30,664 nt of DNA from Oscillospiraceae bacterium (GCA_015065205.1 SVQS01000005.1:1-30664), one strand, 5' to 3'. Numbered from the stretch's first letter, positions 15,102 to 24,313 are shown. Translations and numbers: made by a program. The notes: generated by a model from the letters alone, not told the origin.

Positions 15102-15132
15102 AGACCTCCAAAGCAGTTGGCTTTAGAGGTCT
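15102..15132 (-). terminator. Terminator of guaB (probably bidirectional)
   Basis: The arms are AGACCTCCAAAGC (15102-15114) and GCTTTAGAGGTCT (15120-15132), 13 bp with one wobble and a 5-base loop. On the minus strand, downstream of guaB, the tail is TTTTTGC; on the plus strand the tail is TTTTGTTTTTTATC. Confidence 0.9.
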
Positions 15133-15146
15133 TTTGTTTTTTATCT

Positions 15147-16652
15147 TTAGTTGTTCTTGATTTCTTTGTTCTTTTGAATAACGTCGTGTGCGCCGCCCTC
15201 TACGATACTCGTAGCGGAGACGAGCGTGAGCACTGCCTTTTCTTGCAGCTCGGGAATAGTAAGCGCGCCACAGTTGCACATGGTGGACTTCACTTTTGCC
15301 AAGGAAATGGCTACGTTATCCTTCAGGCTTCCTGCGTAAGGTACGTAGGAGTCAACGCCCTCTTCAAAGGAGAGCTTCTTGTCGCCGCCAAGGTCGTATC
15401 TCTGCCAGTTGCGAGCACGGGCAGAGCCCTCGCCCCAATATTCCTTGTAATAAGTGCCGCCGATGCTGACCTTGTTGGAAGGGCTTTCGTCAAAGCGAGC
15501 AAAGTATCTGCCGAGCATAACGAAATCTGCGCCCATTGCAAGTGAAAGTGTGATGTGGTGATCGTGAACGATGCCGCCGTCGGAGCATACGGGAATGTAA
15601 ATACCCGTCTCCTCAAAATATCTGTCTCTCTCGGCGCAAACCTCAATCAGTGCTGTTGCTTGTCCGCGACCGATGCCCTTGGTCTCACGGGTGATACAGA
15701 TAGAACCGCCGCCGATACCGACCTTGATAAAGTCTGCACCGCATTCGGCGAGGAAACGGAAGCCTGCGGCATCAACCACGTTACCGGCGCCTACCTTGAC
15801 GCTCTCGCCGTACTTTTCGCGGATCCACGCGATGGTTCTCTTTTGCCACTCCGAAAAACCTTCGGAGGAGTCGATGCAAAGCACGTCAACGCCTGCTTCG
15901 ATGAGCGCGGGAACACGTTCGGCATAGTCACGGGTGTTGATACCCGCGCCAACAACGTATCTCTTGCTCTTATCCAAGAGTTCGTTGGGGTTTTGCTTAT
16001 GGGAGTCGTAGTCCTTGCGGAATACCATATAGCACAGTCTGCCCTCTTCATCGATAATGGGAAGAGAGTTGAGCTTGTGATCCCAAATGATGTCGTTTGC
16101 CTCTTTGAGCGTAGTACCCAATTTGGCACAGATGAGTTTGGAGAAAGGTGTCATAAAATCGCTGACACAGGTGGCAGGATCCATACGGCTGGGGCGGTAA
16201 TCTCTGCCCGTAACAATGCCTAAAAGCTTGCCATCGGGAGAGCCATCCTCGGTAATGGCGATGGTAGAATGCCCTGTTCTTTGCTTGAGTGCGATGCAAT
16301 CAGCCATCGTCGCCGTGGGCGAAAGGTTGGAATCGCTCTTTACAAAGCCTGCCTTGTAGTCCTTTGCACGCTTGACCATTGCTGCCTCATCGGCAACAGA
16401 CTGAGAGCCATAAATGAAGGAAACACCGCCTTCGGTTGCAAGAGCCACAGCCAAACGGTCACCCGAAACAGACTGCATAATGGCCGAAACCATAGGGATG
16501 TTCATCATAATAGCAGGGGTTTCACCCTTACGGTATTTGACCAGAGGTGTTTTGAGGCTGACGTTTGCCGGAACACACTCTGCCGAGGAATACCCGGGAA
16601 TGAGCAGATATTCATTAAAGGTATGCGAAGGCTCGTTAATAAATTTTGCCAT
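15147..16652 (-). CDS. guaB: IMP dehydrogenase
   Basis: A 501-residue IMP dehydrogenase, which oxidises IMP to XMP with NAD+ and commits purines to GTP. The catalytic loop is GIGGGSICITRE, with the nucleophilic cysteine at residue 319. Two CBS domains lie at about residues 95-220 between barrel halves (SDSNLSPTATMADCIAL and TLKEANDIIWDHKLNSLPII). The mobile flap KEYWGEGSARARNWQRYD carries the catalytic Arg-Tyr pair. This flap differs from the YRGMGS-type flap of most bacterial enzymes and, with the opening NEPSHTFNEYLLIPG and the end STMCNCGALTIPELQ, matches what I remember of the Tritrichomonas foetus enzyme, whose nucleophile is also Cys319. AAGGAG precedes the start and the gene has its own promoter, downstream of the pyr operon. 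Confidence 0.96.
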   Translation of the reverse strand: MAKFINEPSHTFNEYLLIPGYSSAECVPANVSLKTPLVKYRKGETPAIMMNIPMVSAIMQSVSGDRLAVALATEGGVSFIYGSQSVADEAAMVKRAKDYKAGFVKSDSNLSPTATMADCIALKQRTGHSTIAITEDGSPDGKLLGIVTGRDYRPSRMDPATCVSDFMTPFSKLICAKLGTTLKEANDIIWDHKLNSLPIIDEEGRLCYMVFRKDYDSHKQNPNELLDKSKRYVVGAGINTRDYAERVPALIEAGVDVLCIDSSEGFSEWQKRTIAWIREKYGESVKVGAGNVVDAAGFRFLAECGADFIKVGIGGGSICITRETKGIGRGQATALIEVCAERDRYFEETGIYIPVCSDGGIVHDHHITLSLAMGADFVMLGRYFARFDESPSNKVSIGGTYYKEYWGEGSARARNWQRYDLGGDKKLSFEEGVDSYVPYAGSLKDNVAISLAKVKSTMCNCGALTIPELQEKAVLTLVSATSIVEGGAHDVIQKNKEIKNN

Positions 16653-16686
16653 ATCGTTTCTCCTTGCTCTGTATTATTAAGTATAG

Positions 16687-16715
16687 ATTATACCATACGG
16701 TGTCGAATTTGTCAA
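16687..16715 (-). promoter_or_regulatory. Promoter of guaB
   Basis: On the minus strand TTGACA (16710-16715), 17 bases, TATAAT (16687-16692), both perfect. It sits in the 104-base gap after pyrI. No purine riboswitch fits in the short leader. Confidence 0.92.
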
Positions 16716-16756
16716 CAGTATTTTTGACCAAAAAACAGATTGTTTTGCGCTTTAAA

Positions 16757-17182
16757 TTACTCATTTCCGTCAGCCTTGGCTTCGCAGTAAAGGCAACGGT
16801 AAACGTGTGCTTTCTTATCGGTTAGAACAAACACGTGGGAAAGCTCTTGTTCGGTAGTGGTGATACAACGCGGATTTTTGCACTTGATAACATCGGTCAA
16901 GCGTTCGGGCAGTCCGATGCGTCTCTTTTCGACGTTTTTGCCCTCTCGAATAACATTGACTGTTACGTTGGGATCAACGTAACCGAGGATATCCATACTC
17001 AAATCGATGTCGGCATCTATTTTGATGATATCCTTCTTGCCCATTTTCTTGCTTCCAACATTTTTAATGAGTGCCACGGTGCAATCTAAGTCGCCAAGGG
17101 AAAGCAAGCGGTAAAGCTCCATACCCTTGCCTGCCGTAATGTGGTCAATGACAATGCCGTTCTTAATGGAATCGATATTCAT
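16757..17182 (-). CDS. pyrI: Aspartate carbamoyltransferase regulatory subunit
   Basis: A 141-residue PyrI, the nucleotide-binding regulatory chain that assembles with PyrB and mediates allosteric control by CTP, UTP and ATP. The opening MNIDSIKNGIVIDHITAGKG is family-typical. The C-terminal zinc domain has CKNPRC (near residue 105) and CLYC (near residue 132), supplying the four zinc-binding cysteines. It overlaps the end of pyrB by 4 bases (ATGA) with GGAGG just upstream, so expression is coupled to pyrB. It is the last gene of the pyrimidine operon. Confidence 0.97.
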   Translation of the reverse strand: MNIDSIKNGIVIDHITAGKGMELYRLLSLGDLDCTVALIKNVGSKKMGKKDIIKIDADIDLSMDILGYVDPNVTVNVIREGKNVEKRRIGLPERLTDVIKCKNPRCITTTEQELSHVFVLTDKKAHVYRCLYCEAKADGNE

Positions 17183-18096
17183 ACCGTCACCTCCAAAAGC
17201 TTCATAATGAGTGCCATGCGCATGATCTTTCCGTTAAAAACTTGCTTGAAATAGCAAGCACGGGGATCGTTATCAATGGCAACTGCAATTTCATTGACAC
17301 GCGGCAGAGGATGCAAAATGGAAAGGTCCTCTTTTGCGCCTATGAGCTTGTCGGGCGTGAGGATGTAGCTATCCTTAAGACGCAGATAATCTTCTTCGTT
17401 GAAGAAGCGCTCACGTTGAACACGCGTCATATAGAGGATATCCAATTCGGGCATAGCGGAGAGCAGGTCGGTGGTCTCCTCATAAGGAATCGCATTCTTC
17501 TCCATTACTTCGGCCTTGATATAATCGGGAACGCGAAGCTCGGTGGGAGATATCAGCACGATTTTGATACCCGTATAACGCGAAAGTGCTGCGATAAGCG
17601 AGTGCACGGTGCGACCGAATTTGAGGTCTCCGCAAAAACCGACGGTAAGATTACCAAGCCTTCCCTTCTCGCGTGAAATGGTGAGAAGATCGGCAAGCGT
17701 TTGTGTGGGATGGTTATGTCCGCCATCCCCCGCATTGATAACGGGGATAGAAGCATTCATAGATGCAACCAGAGGTGCACCCTCTTTGGGGTGGCGCATA
17801 GCAATGATGTCGGCATAGCAAGAAACAGTCTTGGCTGTATCTGCAACGCTTTCTCCCTTTGCCGCCGACGAAGAATTGCCGCCTGCTACTGAGAGCACGT
17901 TGCCGCCAAGCTCGTACATCGCCGCCTCAAAGCTGAGGCGTGTGCGTGTAGAAGGCTCGAAGAATAAGGTTGCCAGCTTTTTGCCGCGGCAAACCTCGCT
18001 ATACTTCCCTGGGTTGGCAATAATATCATTTGCCACTGCAATTAACTCATCGATTTCAGTCGTGCTCAAATCGCGAATATCAATTAGATTTCTCAT
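17179..18096 (-). CDS. pyrB: Aspartate carbamoyltransferase catalytic subunit
   Basis: A 305-residue PyrB, which transfers the carbamoyl group from carbamoyl phosphate to aspartate, giving carbamoyl aspartate. The carbamoyl-phosphate-binding motif FFEPSTRTRLSFE is at residues 45-57, followed by the lysine-containing SAAKGES loop (near residue 82), GHNHPTQTLAD (near residue 129) and HPLPR near residue 263. Length matches the catalytic chain of the enterobacterial-type PyrBI enzyme. It overlaps pyrE by 4 bases at its start and pyrI by 4 bases at its end. Confidence 0.97.
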   Translation of the reverse strand: MRNLIDIRDLSTTEIDELIAVANDIIANPGKYSEVCRGKKLATLFFEPSTRTRLSFEAAMYELGGNVLSVAGGNSSSAAKGESVADTAKTVSCYADIIAMRHPKEGAPLVASMNASIPVINAGDGGHNHPTQTLADLLTISREKGRLGNLTVGFCGDLKFGRTVHSLIAALSRYTGIKIVLISPTELRVPDYIKAEVMEKNAIPYEETTDLLSAMPELDILYMTRVQRERFFNEEDYLRLKDSYILTPDKLIGAKEDLSILHPLPRVNEIAVAIDNDPRACYFKQVFNGKIMRMALIMKLLEVTV

Positions 18097-18749
18097 GCTT
18101 TTGCTCCGTTTACTGCAAGATAGTTCTTAATACGTGTAACGTTTTCGGCATTCTTCTCGTCCTCTTCGAGGTATTCGATGATATCGTAAACGTCGACAAT
18201 GGAATATACCGGGAAGCCGAATTGCTCCTCGATCTCCTGCATAGCACCCTTGTCGGTTTGTCCCTTTTCCTTGCGGTCAACCATAATAAAGGTTGCGGCA
18301 ACCTTTACCCCCTCGAGGTGGGAGAGGATCTCCATACTCTCGCGGATAGCGGTACCTGCGGTGATAACATCCTCAATAATGACGATCTCCTCGCCCGCGG
18401 TGGGAACGTAGCCTACAAATACGCCGCCCTCGCCGTGGTCCTTCACCTCTTTTCGATTGAAGAAGAACGGAACGTTAAGACCGTTTTTAGAAAGCGCAAC
18501 AGCGGCAGAAACGGAAAGCGAGATGCCCTTATAAGCAGGTCCGTAAAGAACTGCGGGCTTTTTGCCAAGCTTTTCAAAATATGCTTTTGCGTAGAACTCG
18601 CCAAGGGTGGCGATGTCATTACCGGTCTTAATCATACCTGCGTTGATAAAATACGGAATCTTGCGGCCGCTCTTCGCGGTAAAGTCCCCGAACTTCAGAA
18701 CTCCCGCGTTCTCTAAAAACTGTATGAATTCTCTTTTGTAATTTTCCAT
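18093..18749 (-). CDS. pyrE: Orotate phosphoribosyltransferase
   Basis: A 218-residue PyrE, which joins orotate to PRPP to give orotidine monophosphate. Visible elements are the substrate loop FGDFTAKSGRKIPYF (near residue 19), YGPAYKGISLSVSAAVAL (near residue 71) and the PRPP-binding motif IVIIEDVITAGTAIRES (near residues 122-138). The ATG at 18747-18749 (MENYKREF) is preferred over the in-frame TTG six codons upstream, which lies inside the pyrF stop region, because it has AGAGGGAAGAG ahead of it. It is translationally coupled to pyrB by a 4-base overlap. Confidence 0.96.
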   Translation of the reverse strand: MENYKREFIQFLENAGVLKFGDFTAKSGRKIPYFINAGMIKTGNDIATLGEFYAKAYFEKLGKKPAVLYGPAYKGISLSVSAAVALSKNGLNVPFFFNRKEVKDHGEGGVFVGYVPTAGEEIVIIEDVITAGTAIRESMEILSHLEGVKVAATFIMVDRKEKGQTDKGAMQEIEEQFGFPVYSIVDVYDIIEYLEEDEKNAENVTRIKNYLAVNGAKA

Positions 18750-18763
18750 TATTCTCTTCCCTC

Positions 18764-19462
18764 TCAATCTACAAATTCAGCAACGCAACGCTCGTAAGCT
18801 GCTACGGGGTCAGCAGCAGCGGTGATGGGACGGCCGACTACAATATAGTCGGAACCAATTCTCTTTGCCTCTGCGGGTGTCATAACACGCTTTTGGTCGC
18901 CAACGTCACCGTCGGCAAAGCGAACACCGGGGGTAACGGTTACAAAGCCCTCGCCGCAACGCTCGTGTACCTTGCCCGCCTCGAGAGGAGAGCAGACAAC
19001 GCCATCAAGTCCTGCACTCTTTGCTACGGATGCATAGTGCATAACAACGTCGGCAATGGGCTCTTTGATGAGCAGGTCATTCTCCATACTCTCTTGGTCG
19101 GTAGAGGTCAACTGCGTAACTGCGATGAGCATAGGGCGTGTTCCGTCGGGACGAGTCAAGCCCTCGATTGCCGCTTCCATCATGCGTCCCGTACCTGCGG
19201 CGTGCAGGTTGGTCATATCAACGTCAAGACGAGAAAGCACTGCCATCGCCTTTTTAACGGTGTTAGGAATGTCGTGAAGCTTAAGGTCGAGGAAGATTTT
19301 GTGTCCTCTTGCCTTGATCTCGCGCACGATCGAGGGGCCTTCGGCATAGTAAAGCTCCATGCCGATTTTAACAAAAGGCTTTTTGCCTGTGAATTGATCT
19401 AAAAACGCAAACGTTTTGGCAGCACTGTCAAAATCGCACGCAATGATAACGTCTTTTCCCAT
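18764..19462 (-). CDS. pyrF: Orotidine 5'-phosphate decarboxylase
   Basis: A 232-residue PyrF, which decarboxylates OMP to UMP. The opening IIACDFDS contains the first active-site aspartate, VKIGMELYYAEGP follows near residue 31, and the signature catalytic stretch is HKIFLDLKLHDIPNTVKKA (near residues 54-72), with the Lys-Asp array in DLKLHD. The phosphate-binding end is seen in VTPGVRF and SDYIVVGRPITAAADPVAAY. Length and domain are normal. An AGGAG site precedes the start, 25 bases after pyrD. Confidence 0.97.
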   Translation of the reverse strand: MGKDVIIACDFDSAAKTFAFLDQFTGKKPFVKIGMELYYAEGPSIVREIKARGHKIFLDLKLHDIPNTVKKAMAVLSRLDVDMTNLHAAGTGRMMEAAIEGLTRPDGTRPMLIAVTQLTSTDQESMENDLLIKEPIADVVMHYASVAKSAGLDGVVCSPLEAGKVHERCGEGFVTVTPGVRFADGDVGDQKRVMTPAEAKRIGSDYIVVGRPITAAADPVAAYERCVAEFVD

Positions 19463-19487
19463 AATCTATCTCCTGTTCTCTCTTTTG

Positions 19488-20396
19488 TTATGCAATACCG
19501 ATGATGTCGATCAATTTTTCAATTTTGTATTTTTCCATCACGCGAGGCAGATCCGCCACGATGTCGCGCGAAGCGTAAGGATTGACAAGATTTGCAGCTC
19601 CGACCTCAACAGCAGTAGCGCCTGCCATCATCATTTCGATAACGTCCTCGGCAGTTGTAACGCCACCCATACCTACGACGGGAATTTTGACCGCGTGTGC
19701 AACCTGATAAACCATTCTCACCGCTACGGGGAAGATGGCAGAGCCCGAAAATCCGCCCATCTTGTTGGCGATAACGGGGGCTTTTTTGTTCAGGTCTATG
19801 CGCATACCCAACAGGGTGTTGATGAGGCTAATACCATAGGCTCCTGCCTCTTCACAAGCCTTTGCAATGGCAACAATATCGGTAACGTTGGGAGAAAGCT
19901 TGATGATGACCGGCTTGGTGGTAACCGCCTTGACAGCGCGCACGACCTCTGCCGCCGCCTCGGGACTCGTGCCAAAGCTCATTCCGCCGCCGTGGACGTT
20001 AGGGCAACTGACATTAACTTCAAGCCAGCCGACCTGCTCCTCTTTATCGAGCTTTTCGCAGGTGTATGCGTAGTCTTCCACCGAGAAGCCGCTGACGTTT
20101 GCCATGACCGGCTTGTGGAAGCATTGTTTCAGTTTGGGAAGCTCCTCGGAAATAACCTTTTCTACACCGGGGTTTTGAAGTCCTACGGCATTGATCATAC
20201 CTGCGGTGCACTCGGCAATGCGAGGTGTGGGATTGCCAAAGCGAGGATCCTTTGTTGTTCCCTTGAAGGAGAACGTGCCAAGACAGTTAATATCGTAAAG
20301 CTCGGCAAATTCATAGCCGTAGCCAAAGCATCCGCTTGCGGGAATGATGGGATTATCCAATTCGATTCCACACAGATTTACCTTTAATTCTGCCAC
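19488..20396 (-). CDS. pyrD: Dihydroorotate dehydrogenase B, catalytic subunit
   Basis: A 302-residue class 1B dihydroorotate dehydrogenase catalytic subunit, which oxidises dihydroorotate to orotate using FMN and passes electrons to PyrK. It begins LKVNLCGIELDNPIIPASG, shows VNVSCPNVHGGGMSFG with the active-site cysteine of class 1B, and contains PVIIKLSPNVTDI and VGMGGVTTAEDVIEMMMAGA for FMN phosphate binding. The start is placed at GTG 20394-20396 because it is directly preceded by AAAGGAGGAGATCCT; an earlier ATG would add 33 residues unrelated to the family. It overlaps the end of pyrK by 13 bases. Confidence 0.96.
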   Translation of the reverse strand: MAELKVNLCGIELDNPIIPASGCFGYGYEFAELYDINCLGTFSFKGTTKDPRFGNPTPRIAECTAGMINAVGLQNPGVEKVISEELPKLKQCFHKPVMANVSGFSVEDYAYTCEKLDKEEQVGWLEVNVSCPNVHGGGMSFGTSPEAAAEVVRAVKAVTTKPVIIKLSPNVTDIVAIAKACEEAGAYGISLINTLLGMRIDLNKKAPVIANKMGGFSGSAIFPVAVRMVYQVAHAVKIPVVGMGGVTTAEDVIEMMMAGATAVEVGAANLVNPYASRDIVADLPRVMEKYKIEKLIDIIGIA

Positions 20397-21121
20397 AGGA
20401 TCTCCTCCTTTCTCATAACGGGGCCCTCTTTGCAAATGCGCTTGTAGCCCGTAAGTGTCTTGCAGGAGCATCCCATACACGCGCCAAAGCCGCACCCCAT
20501 TCTCTCTTCAAAGCTGAGCTGTCCATCGGTTTTGCTTGCACGCCATACGGCTCTCAGCATCGGCTCGGGACCGCAGGTGTAGAAGTGCGTGTAGTCGATG
20601 TTGTCCATTGCATTGGTAACAAAGCCTTTGATGCCGTAACTGCCGTCAACGGTTGTAACGGTAACATTGGCACCGAGAGCTTTGAATTCTTCTTCGTAAA
20701 AGATTTCACTTGCCGTATTGAAGCCGACCACGACAGAGACCTTTTTGCCCTCTTCTATCAGCTTTTTGGCAAGCATATAGAGGGGGGGCACGCCAACGCC
20801 GCCGCCCAAAAGCAGGGGTGCATCGCCGGATTCGGTCAAATCGTAACCGTTACCGAGTCCCGTAAGGATGTCAAGCGTTTGTCCTCTTTCCATTCGGCTC
20901 ATCTGCTCGGTACCGCCGCCCACAACCTTGTATACCAGTGTGAGCTCGTCTCCCTCGCAGTCGCAAACCGAGATGGGACGGCGCAAGAACTTGCCTTCCA
21001 AAAGGATATTCACAAACTGTCCCGGAGCGGTAATAGCGGAGGTATCGCCCACAAGGCGCATCTTCCAAACGCTGTCGGTCAGGCGTGTATTTTCAATGAT
21101 TGTAAATAAGCCTTGTTTCAT
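20384..21121 (-). CDS. pyrK: Dihydroorotate dehydrogenase B, electron transfer subunit
   Basis: A 245-residue PyrK, the FAD- and [2Fe-2S]-containing partner of class 1B PyrD that relays electrons to NAD+. The FAD-binding RRPISVCD is near residue 47, the NAD-binding segment LLLGGGVGVPPLYMLAKKL is near residue 102, and the iron-sulfur cluster cysteines appear in the C-terminal GCGFGACMGCSCKT (residues about 209-222) and RICKEGPV. The pyrK-pyrD pair shows that this organism uses NAD+ rather than fumarate or quinone for this step. GAGGAG precedes the start, 14 bases after carB. Confidence 0.96.
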   Translation of the reverse strand: MKQGLFTIIENTRLTDSVWKMRLVGDTSAITAPGQFVNILLEGKFLRRPISVCDCEGDELTLVYKVVGGGTEQMSRMERGQTLDILTGLGNGYDLTESGDAPLLLGGGVGVPPLYMLAKKLIEEGKKVSVVVGFNTASEIFYEEEFKALGANVTVTTVDGSYGIKGFVTNAMDNIDYTHFYTCGPEPMLRAVWRASKTDGQLSFEERMGCGFGACMGCSCKTLTGYKRICKEGPVMRKEEILWQN

Positions 21122-21135
21122 ACTGTCTCCTCAAA

Positions 21136-24100
21136 TCAAGCGTCAATGGTGGAAATAGTCTGTGTAGTCTCTTCCAATACATCAAGAAGAACACGGATGG
21201 TATCAAGTGCCGTGAACAGATTTACGTTATTTTCGGTAGCACAACGGCGAATCTCCTGACCGTCTTGCATCTGCTCTACGCTATTGATGTCGCGTGTGTT
21301 GATAACGTACTCAATATATCCTTGGCGCATGGCCTCGGGAATCTCATCGCTGCCATCGCTGATCTTTTTGAGTGCATGGGTTCGGATGCCGTTCTTTTTG
21401 AGGAACGCCGCGGTACCCTCGGTTGCCTGAATATTAAAGCCAAGATTGTAGAAGCGGCGAATGAGAGGCAGAGCCTCTTCCTTATCCTTATCGGCAATGG
21501 TAGCCAAAACCGTACCATAGTTTTGCAGCTTCATGCCTGATGCCTGCAATGCTTTGTAGAATGCGCGGTTGAGCTTATCGTCGTAGCCGATAGCCTCACC
21601 CGTAGACTTCATTTCGGGAGAGAGGTAAGCGTCAAGACCTCTGATCTTGTTGAAGGAGAACACAGGAACCTTAACATACCAACGCTTCTTTTCGGCAGGA
21701 TAAATATCAAAGATGCCCTGCTCCTTGAGACTCTTGCCCAAGATCACCTCGGTTGCAATATCGGCAAGGCTGTAGCCCGTCGCCTTGGAAAGGAAAGGAA
21801 CGGTTCTGGAAGAACGCGGATTGACCTCAATAATAAACACGTTATCATTTTGGTCGACAATGAACTGAATGTTGTAAAGACCAATGATGCCAATCCCCAA
21901 TCCAAGCTTCTTTGCGTATTGCAGAATTGTACCCTTGACCTTATCGGAAATACTGAATGTGGGATAGACGCTGATGGAGTCGCCCGAGTGAATACCCGTG
22001 CGTTCAACAAGCTCCATAATACCGGGAACGAATACGTCACGTCCGTCGCAAATAGCGTCTACCTCTACCTCCTTACCTTGAATGTAGTGGTCAACGAGAA
22101 CAGGCTTGTCTGCATCAATATCAAACGCGGTTTTGAGGTATCTGCGGAGCTGTTCTTCGTTGGCAACGATCTGCATCGCGCGTCCGCCAAGCACAAAGCT
22201 GGGACGTACAAGCACGGGGTAACCGATGCGCTCTGCCGTTTCAACACCTTCTTCAATGGTGATAACACCCTTGCCCTGCGGCTGAGGAATGTTGAGCTCT
22301 GCCAGAATGCGTTCAAAGCTTTGGCGGTTCTCTGCTCTGTCGATAGCCTCACAATCGGTGCCGATAATCTTCACACCGCGATCCATCAGAGGTTGTGCCA
22401 AGTTGATTGCTGTCTGACCGCCAAGAGATGCAACAACACCTTCAGGCTTCTCAAAATCAATAATGGCCATTACATCCTCGGGTGTGAGAGGTTCAAAGTA
22501 GAGCTTGTCGGCCGTGGTGTAGTCTGTGGAAACCGTTTCGGGATTGTTGTTAATGATAATTGCCTCATATCCCGCACGCTTGATGGTCTGCACAGCGTGC
22601 ACGGTGGAATAGTCGAACTCAACGCCTTGTCCGATACGGATAGGACCTGCACCGAGAACAACGATCTTTTTCTTGTCGGTCAGGCGAGAGTCGTTCTTGC
22701 CTGTATAAGAGGAATAGAGATATGCGATATATTTGCCGGTGTGCATCGTGTCAACCATACGGAATACGGGGATGATACCGTTCTGCTTGCGTTGATTGTA
22801 AACGGAAAGCTCATCAGTGTTCCAAAGCTTTGCAATGTATTTATCCGAAAAGCCCATCTTTTTGGCTTCGGTCAGTACAGCAAGCTCAAAAACATTTACG
22901 CGCAGCTTTTCTTCCATATCGATGATGTTTTTGATAGCCTGCAGGAAGAGAGGCGTGATCTGTGTAATTTCGTGAATCTGCTCAATCGTTGCACCGTGGT
23001 AGATCAGCTCCGCGATTGCAAAAATATTGTCAGAGTGAGTTTCGTGAATATACGCAAGCAGCTCTTCCTTATTCATGCTGTCAAATTTAGAATGGTAGAT
23101 GTGATTTACACCGATCTCCAAAGAACGGATAGATTTCAGGAAGCTCTCCTCAAGGTTAGAACCAATACCCATAACCTCGCCCGTTGCCTTCATTTGTGTA
23201 CCGAGCAGGTTGGAGGCGGTTGTAAATTTATCAAACGGAAAACGCGGGAACTTGGACACAATGTAATCCAAGTTGGGCTCGATTGCCGCTGTTCCGCCCG
23301 CTACGGGAATTTCATCAAGCGTCATACCAACGGCGATTTTTGCCGTAACGCGCGCAATGGGATAGCCGCTCGCCTTGGATGCGAGTGCCGAGGAGCGAGA
23401 TACACGCGGATTTACTTCGATGAGATAGTATTGGCTGGAGTGGGGATCAAGTGCGAACTGTACGTTGCATCCACCCTCGATTTTAAGCTCGCGAATGATC
23501 TTGATCGCACTGTCGTTGAGCATCTTGTGGTCGGCATCGCTGAGCGAAAGAATGGGAGCAACAACAATAGAGTCTCCCGTGTGTACACCAACGGGGTCGA
23601 CATTTTCCATGCCGCAAATGGTAATGGCATTGTCTTGGGAGTCGCGCATAACCTCAAATTCGATTTCTTTATAACCCTTAACGCTCTTTTCAATCAGAAC
23701 CTGATGAACGGGGGAGAGCTTGAATGCGTTGGTACCTACCTCGATGAGCTCTGCCTCATCGTTGGCAAAGCCGCCGCCCGTACCGCCAAGCGTGAATGCA
23801 GGACGCAATACGACGGGGTAACCGATGCGTTTTGCAGCCTCTTTGGCTTCTTCGAGCGAATAAGTGATTTCGGAAGGAATGGTGGGCTCACCGATAGATT
23901 GGCAAAGCTCCTTGAAAAGCTCGCGGTCCTCGGCACGTGCAATACTCTCACTGCTTGTTCCGAGAAGCTCAACATTACACTCACGAAGAACGCCCTTCTT
24001 TTCGAGCTGCATAGCAAGGTTGAGACCTGTTTGACCGCCGATACCGGGAACGATGGCGTCAGGACGCTCGTAGCGCAAAATCTTGGCTACGTATTCGAGC

Positions 24101-24309
24101 GTCAGGGGTTCCATATAAACCTTGTCGGCAATGGTGGTGTCGGTCATAATGGTTGCGGGATTGGAGTTTACAAGAATGACCTCGTAGCCCTCCTCCTTGA
24201 GTGCAAGACACGCCTGCGTTCCCGCATAGTCAAACTCGGCTGCCTGTCCGATAACGATAGGACCGGAGCCGATAATCAAAATCTTTTTGATGTCTGTTCT
24301 CTTTGCCAT
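21136..24309 (-). CDS. carB: Carbamoyl-phosphate synthase large subunit
   Basis: A 1057-residue CarB that makes carbamoyl phosphate from ammonia, bicarbonate and two ATP. Two ATP-grasp halves are visible: the N-terminal one opens ILIIGSGPIVIGQAAEFDYA (residues 10-30) and the second opens VVLGAGPIRIGQGVEFDYS (near residue 549). Glycine-rich and acidic motifs lie in each half (LRPAFTLGGTGGG near 168 and VRPSFVLGGRAMQ near 703). The C-terminal 120 residues form the MGS-like allosteric domain, as usual for UMP/IMP-regulated enzymes. Length is normal. It lies 4 bases from pyrC and GGAGG precedes the start. The glutaminase subunit gene carA is not next to it or anywhere in this window. Confidence 0.98.
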   Translation of the reverse strand: MAKRTDIKKILIIGSGPIVIGQAAEFDYAGTQACLALKEEGYEVILVNSNPATIMTDTTIADKVYMEPLTLEYVAKILRYERPDAIVPGIGGQTGLNLAMQLEKKGVLRECNVELLGTSSESIARAEDRELFKELCQSIGEPTIPSEITYSLEEAKEAAKRIGYPVVLRPAFTLGGTGGGFANDEAELIEVGTNAFKLSPVHQVLIEKSVKGYKEIEFEVMRDSQDNAITICGMENVDPVGVHTGDSIVVAPILSLSDADHKMLNDSAIKIIRELKIEGGCNVQFALDPHSSQYYLIEVNPRVSRSSALASKASGYPIARVTAKIAVGMTLDEIPVAGGTAAIEPNLDYIVSKFPRFPFDKFTTASNLLGTQMKATGEVMGIGSNLEESFLKSIRSLEIGVNHIYHSKFDSMNKEELLAYIHETHSDNIFAIAELIYHGATIEQIHEITQITPLFLQAIKNIIDMEEKLRVNVFELAVLTEAKKMGFSDKYIAKLWNTDELSVYNQRKQNGIIPVFRMVDTMHTGKYIAYLYSSYTGKNDSRLTDKKKIVVLGAGPIRIGQGVEFDYSTVHAVQTIKRAGYEAIIINNNPETVSTDYTTADKLYFEPLTPEDVMAIIDFEKPEGVVASLGGQTAINLAQPLMDRGVKIIGTDCEAIDRAENRQSFERILAELNIPQPQGKGVITIEEGVETAERIGYPVLVRPSFVLGGRAMQIVANEEQLRRYLKTAFDIDADKPVLVDHYIQGKEVEVDAICDGRDVFVPGIMELVERTGIHSGDSISVYPTFSISDKVKGTILQYAKKLGLGIGIIGLYNIQFIVDQNDNVFIIEVNPRSSRTVPFLSKATGYSLADIATEVILGKSLKEQGIFDIYPAEKKRWYVKVPVFSFNKIRGLDAYLSPEMKSTGEAIGYDDKLNRAFYKALQASGMKLQNYGTVLATIADKDKEEALPLIRRFYNLGFNIQATEGTAAFLKKNGIRTHALKKISDGSDEIPEAMRQGYIEYVINTRDINSVEQMQDGQEIRRCATENNVNLFTALDTIRVLLDVLEETTQTISTIDA

Positions 24310-24313
24310 TTTC

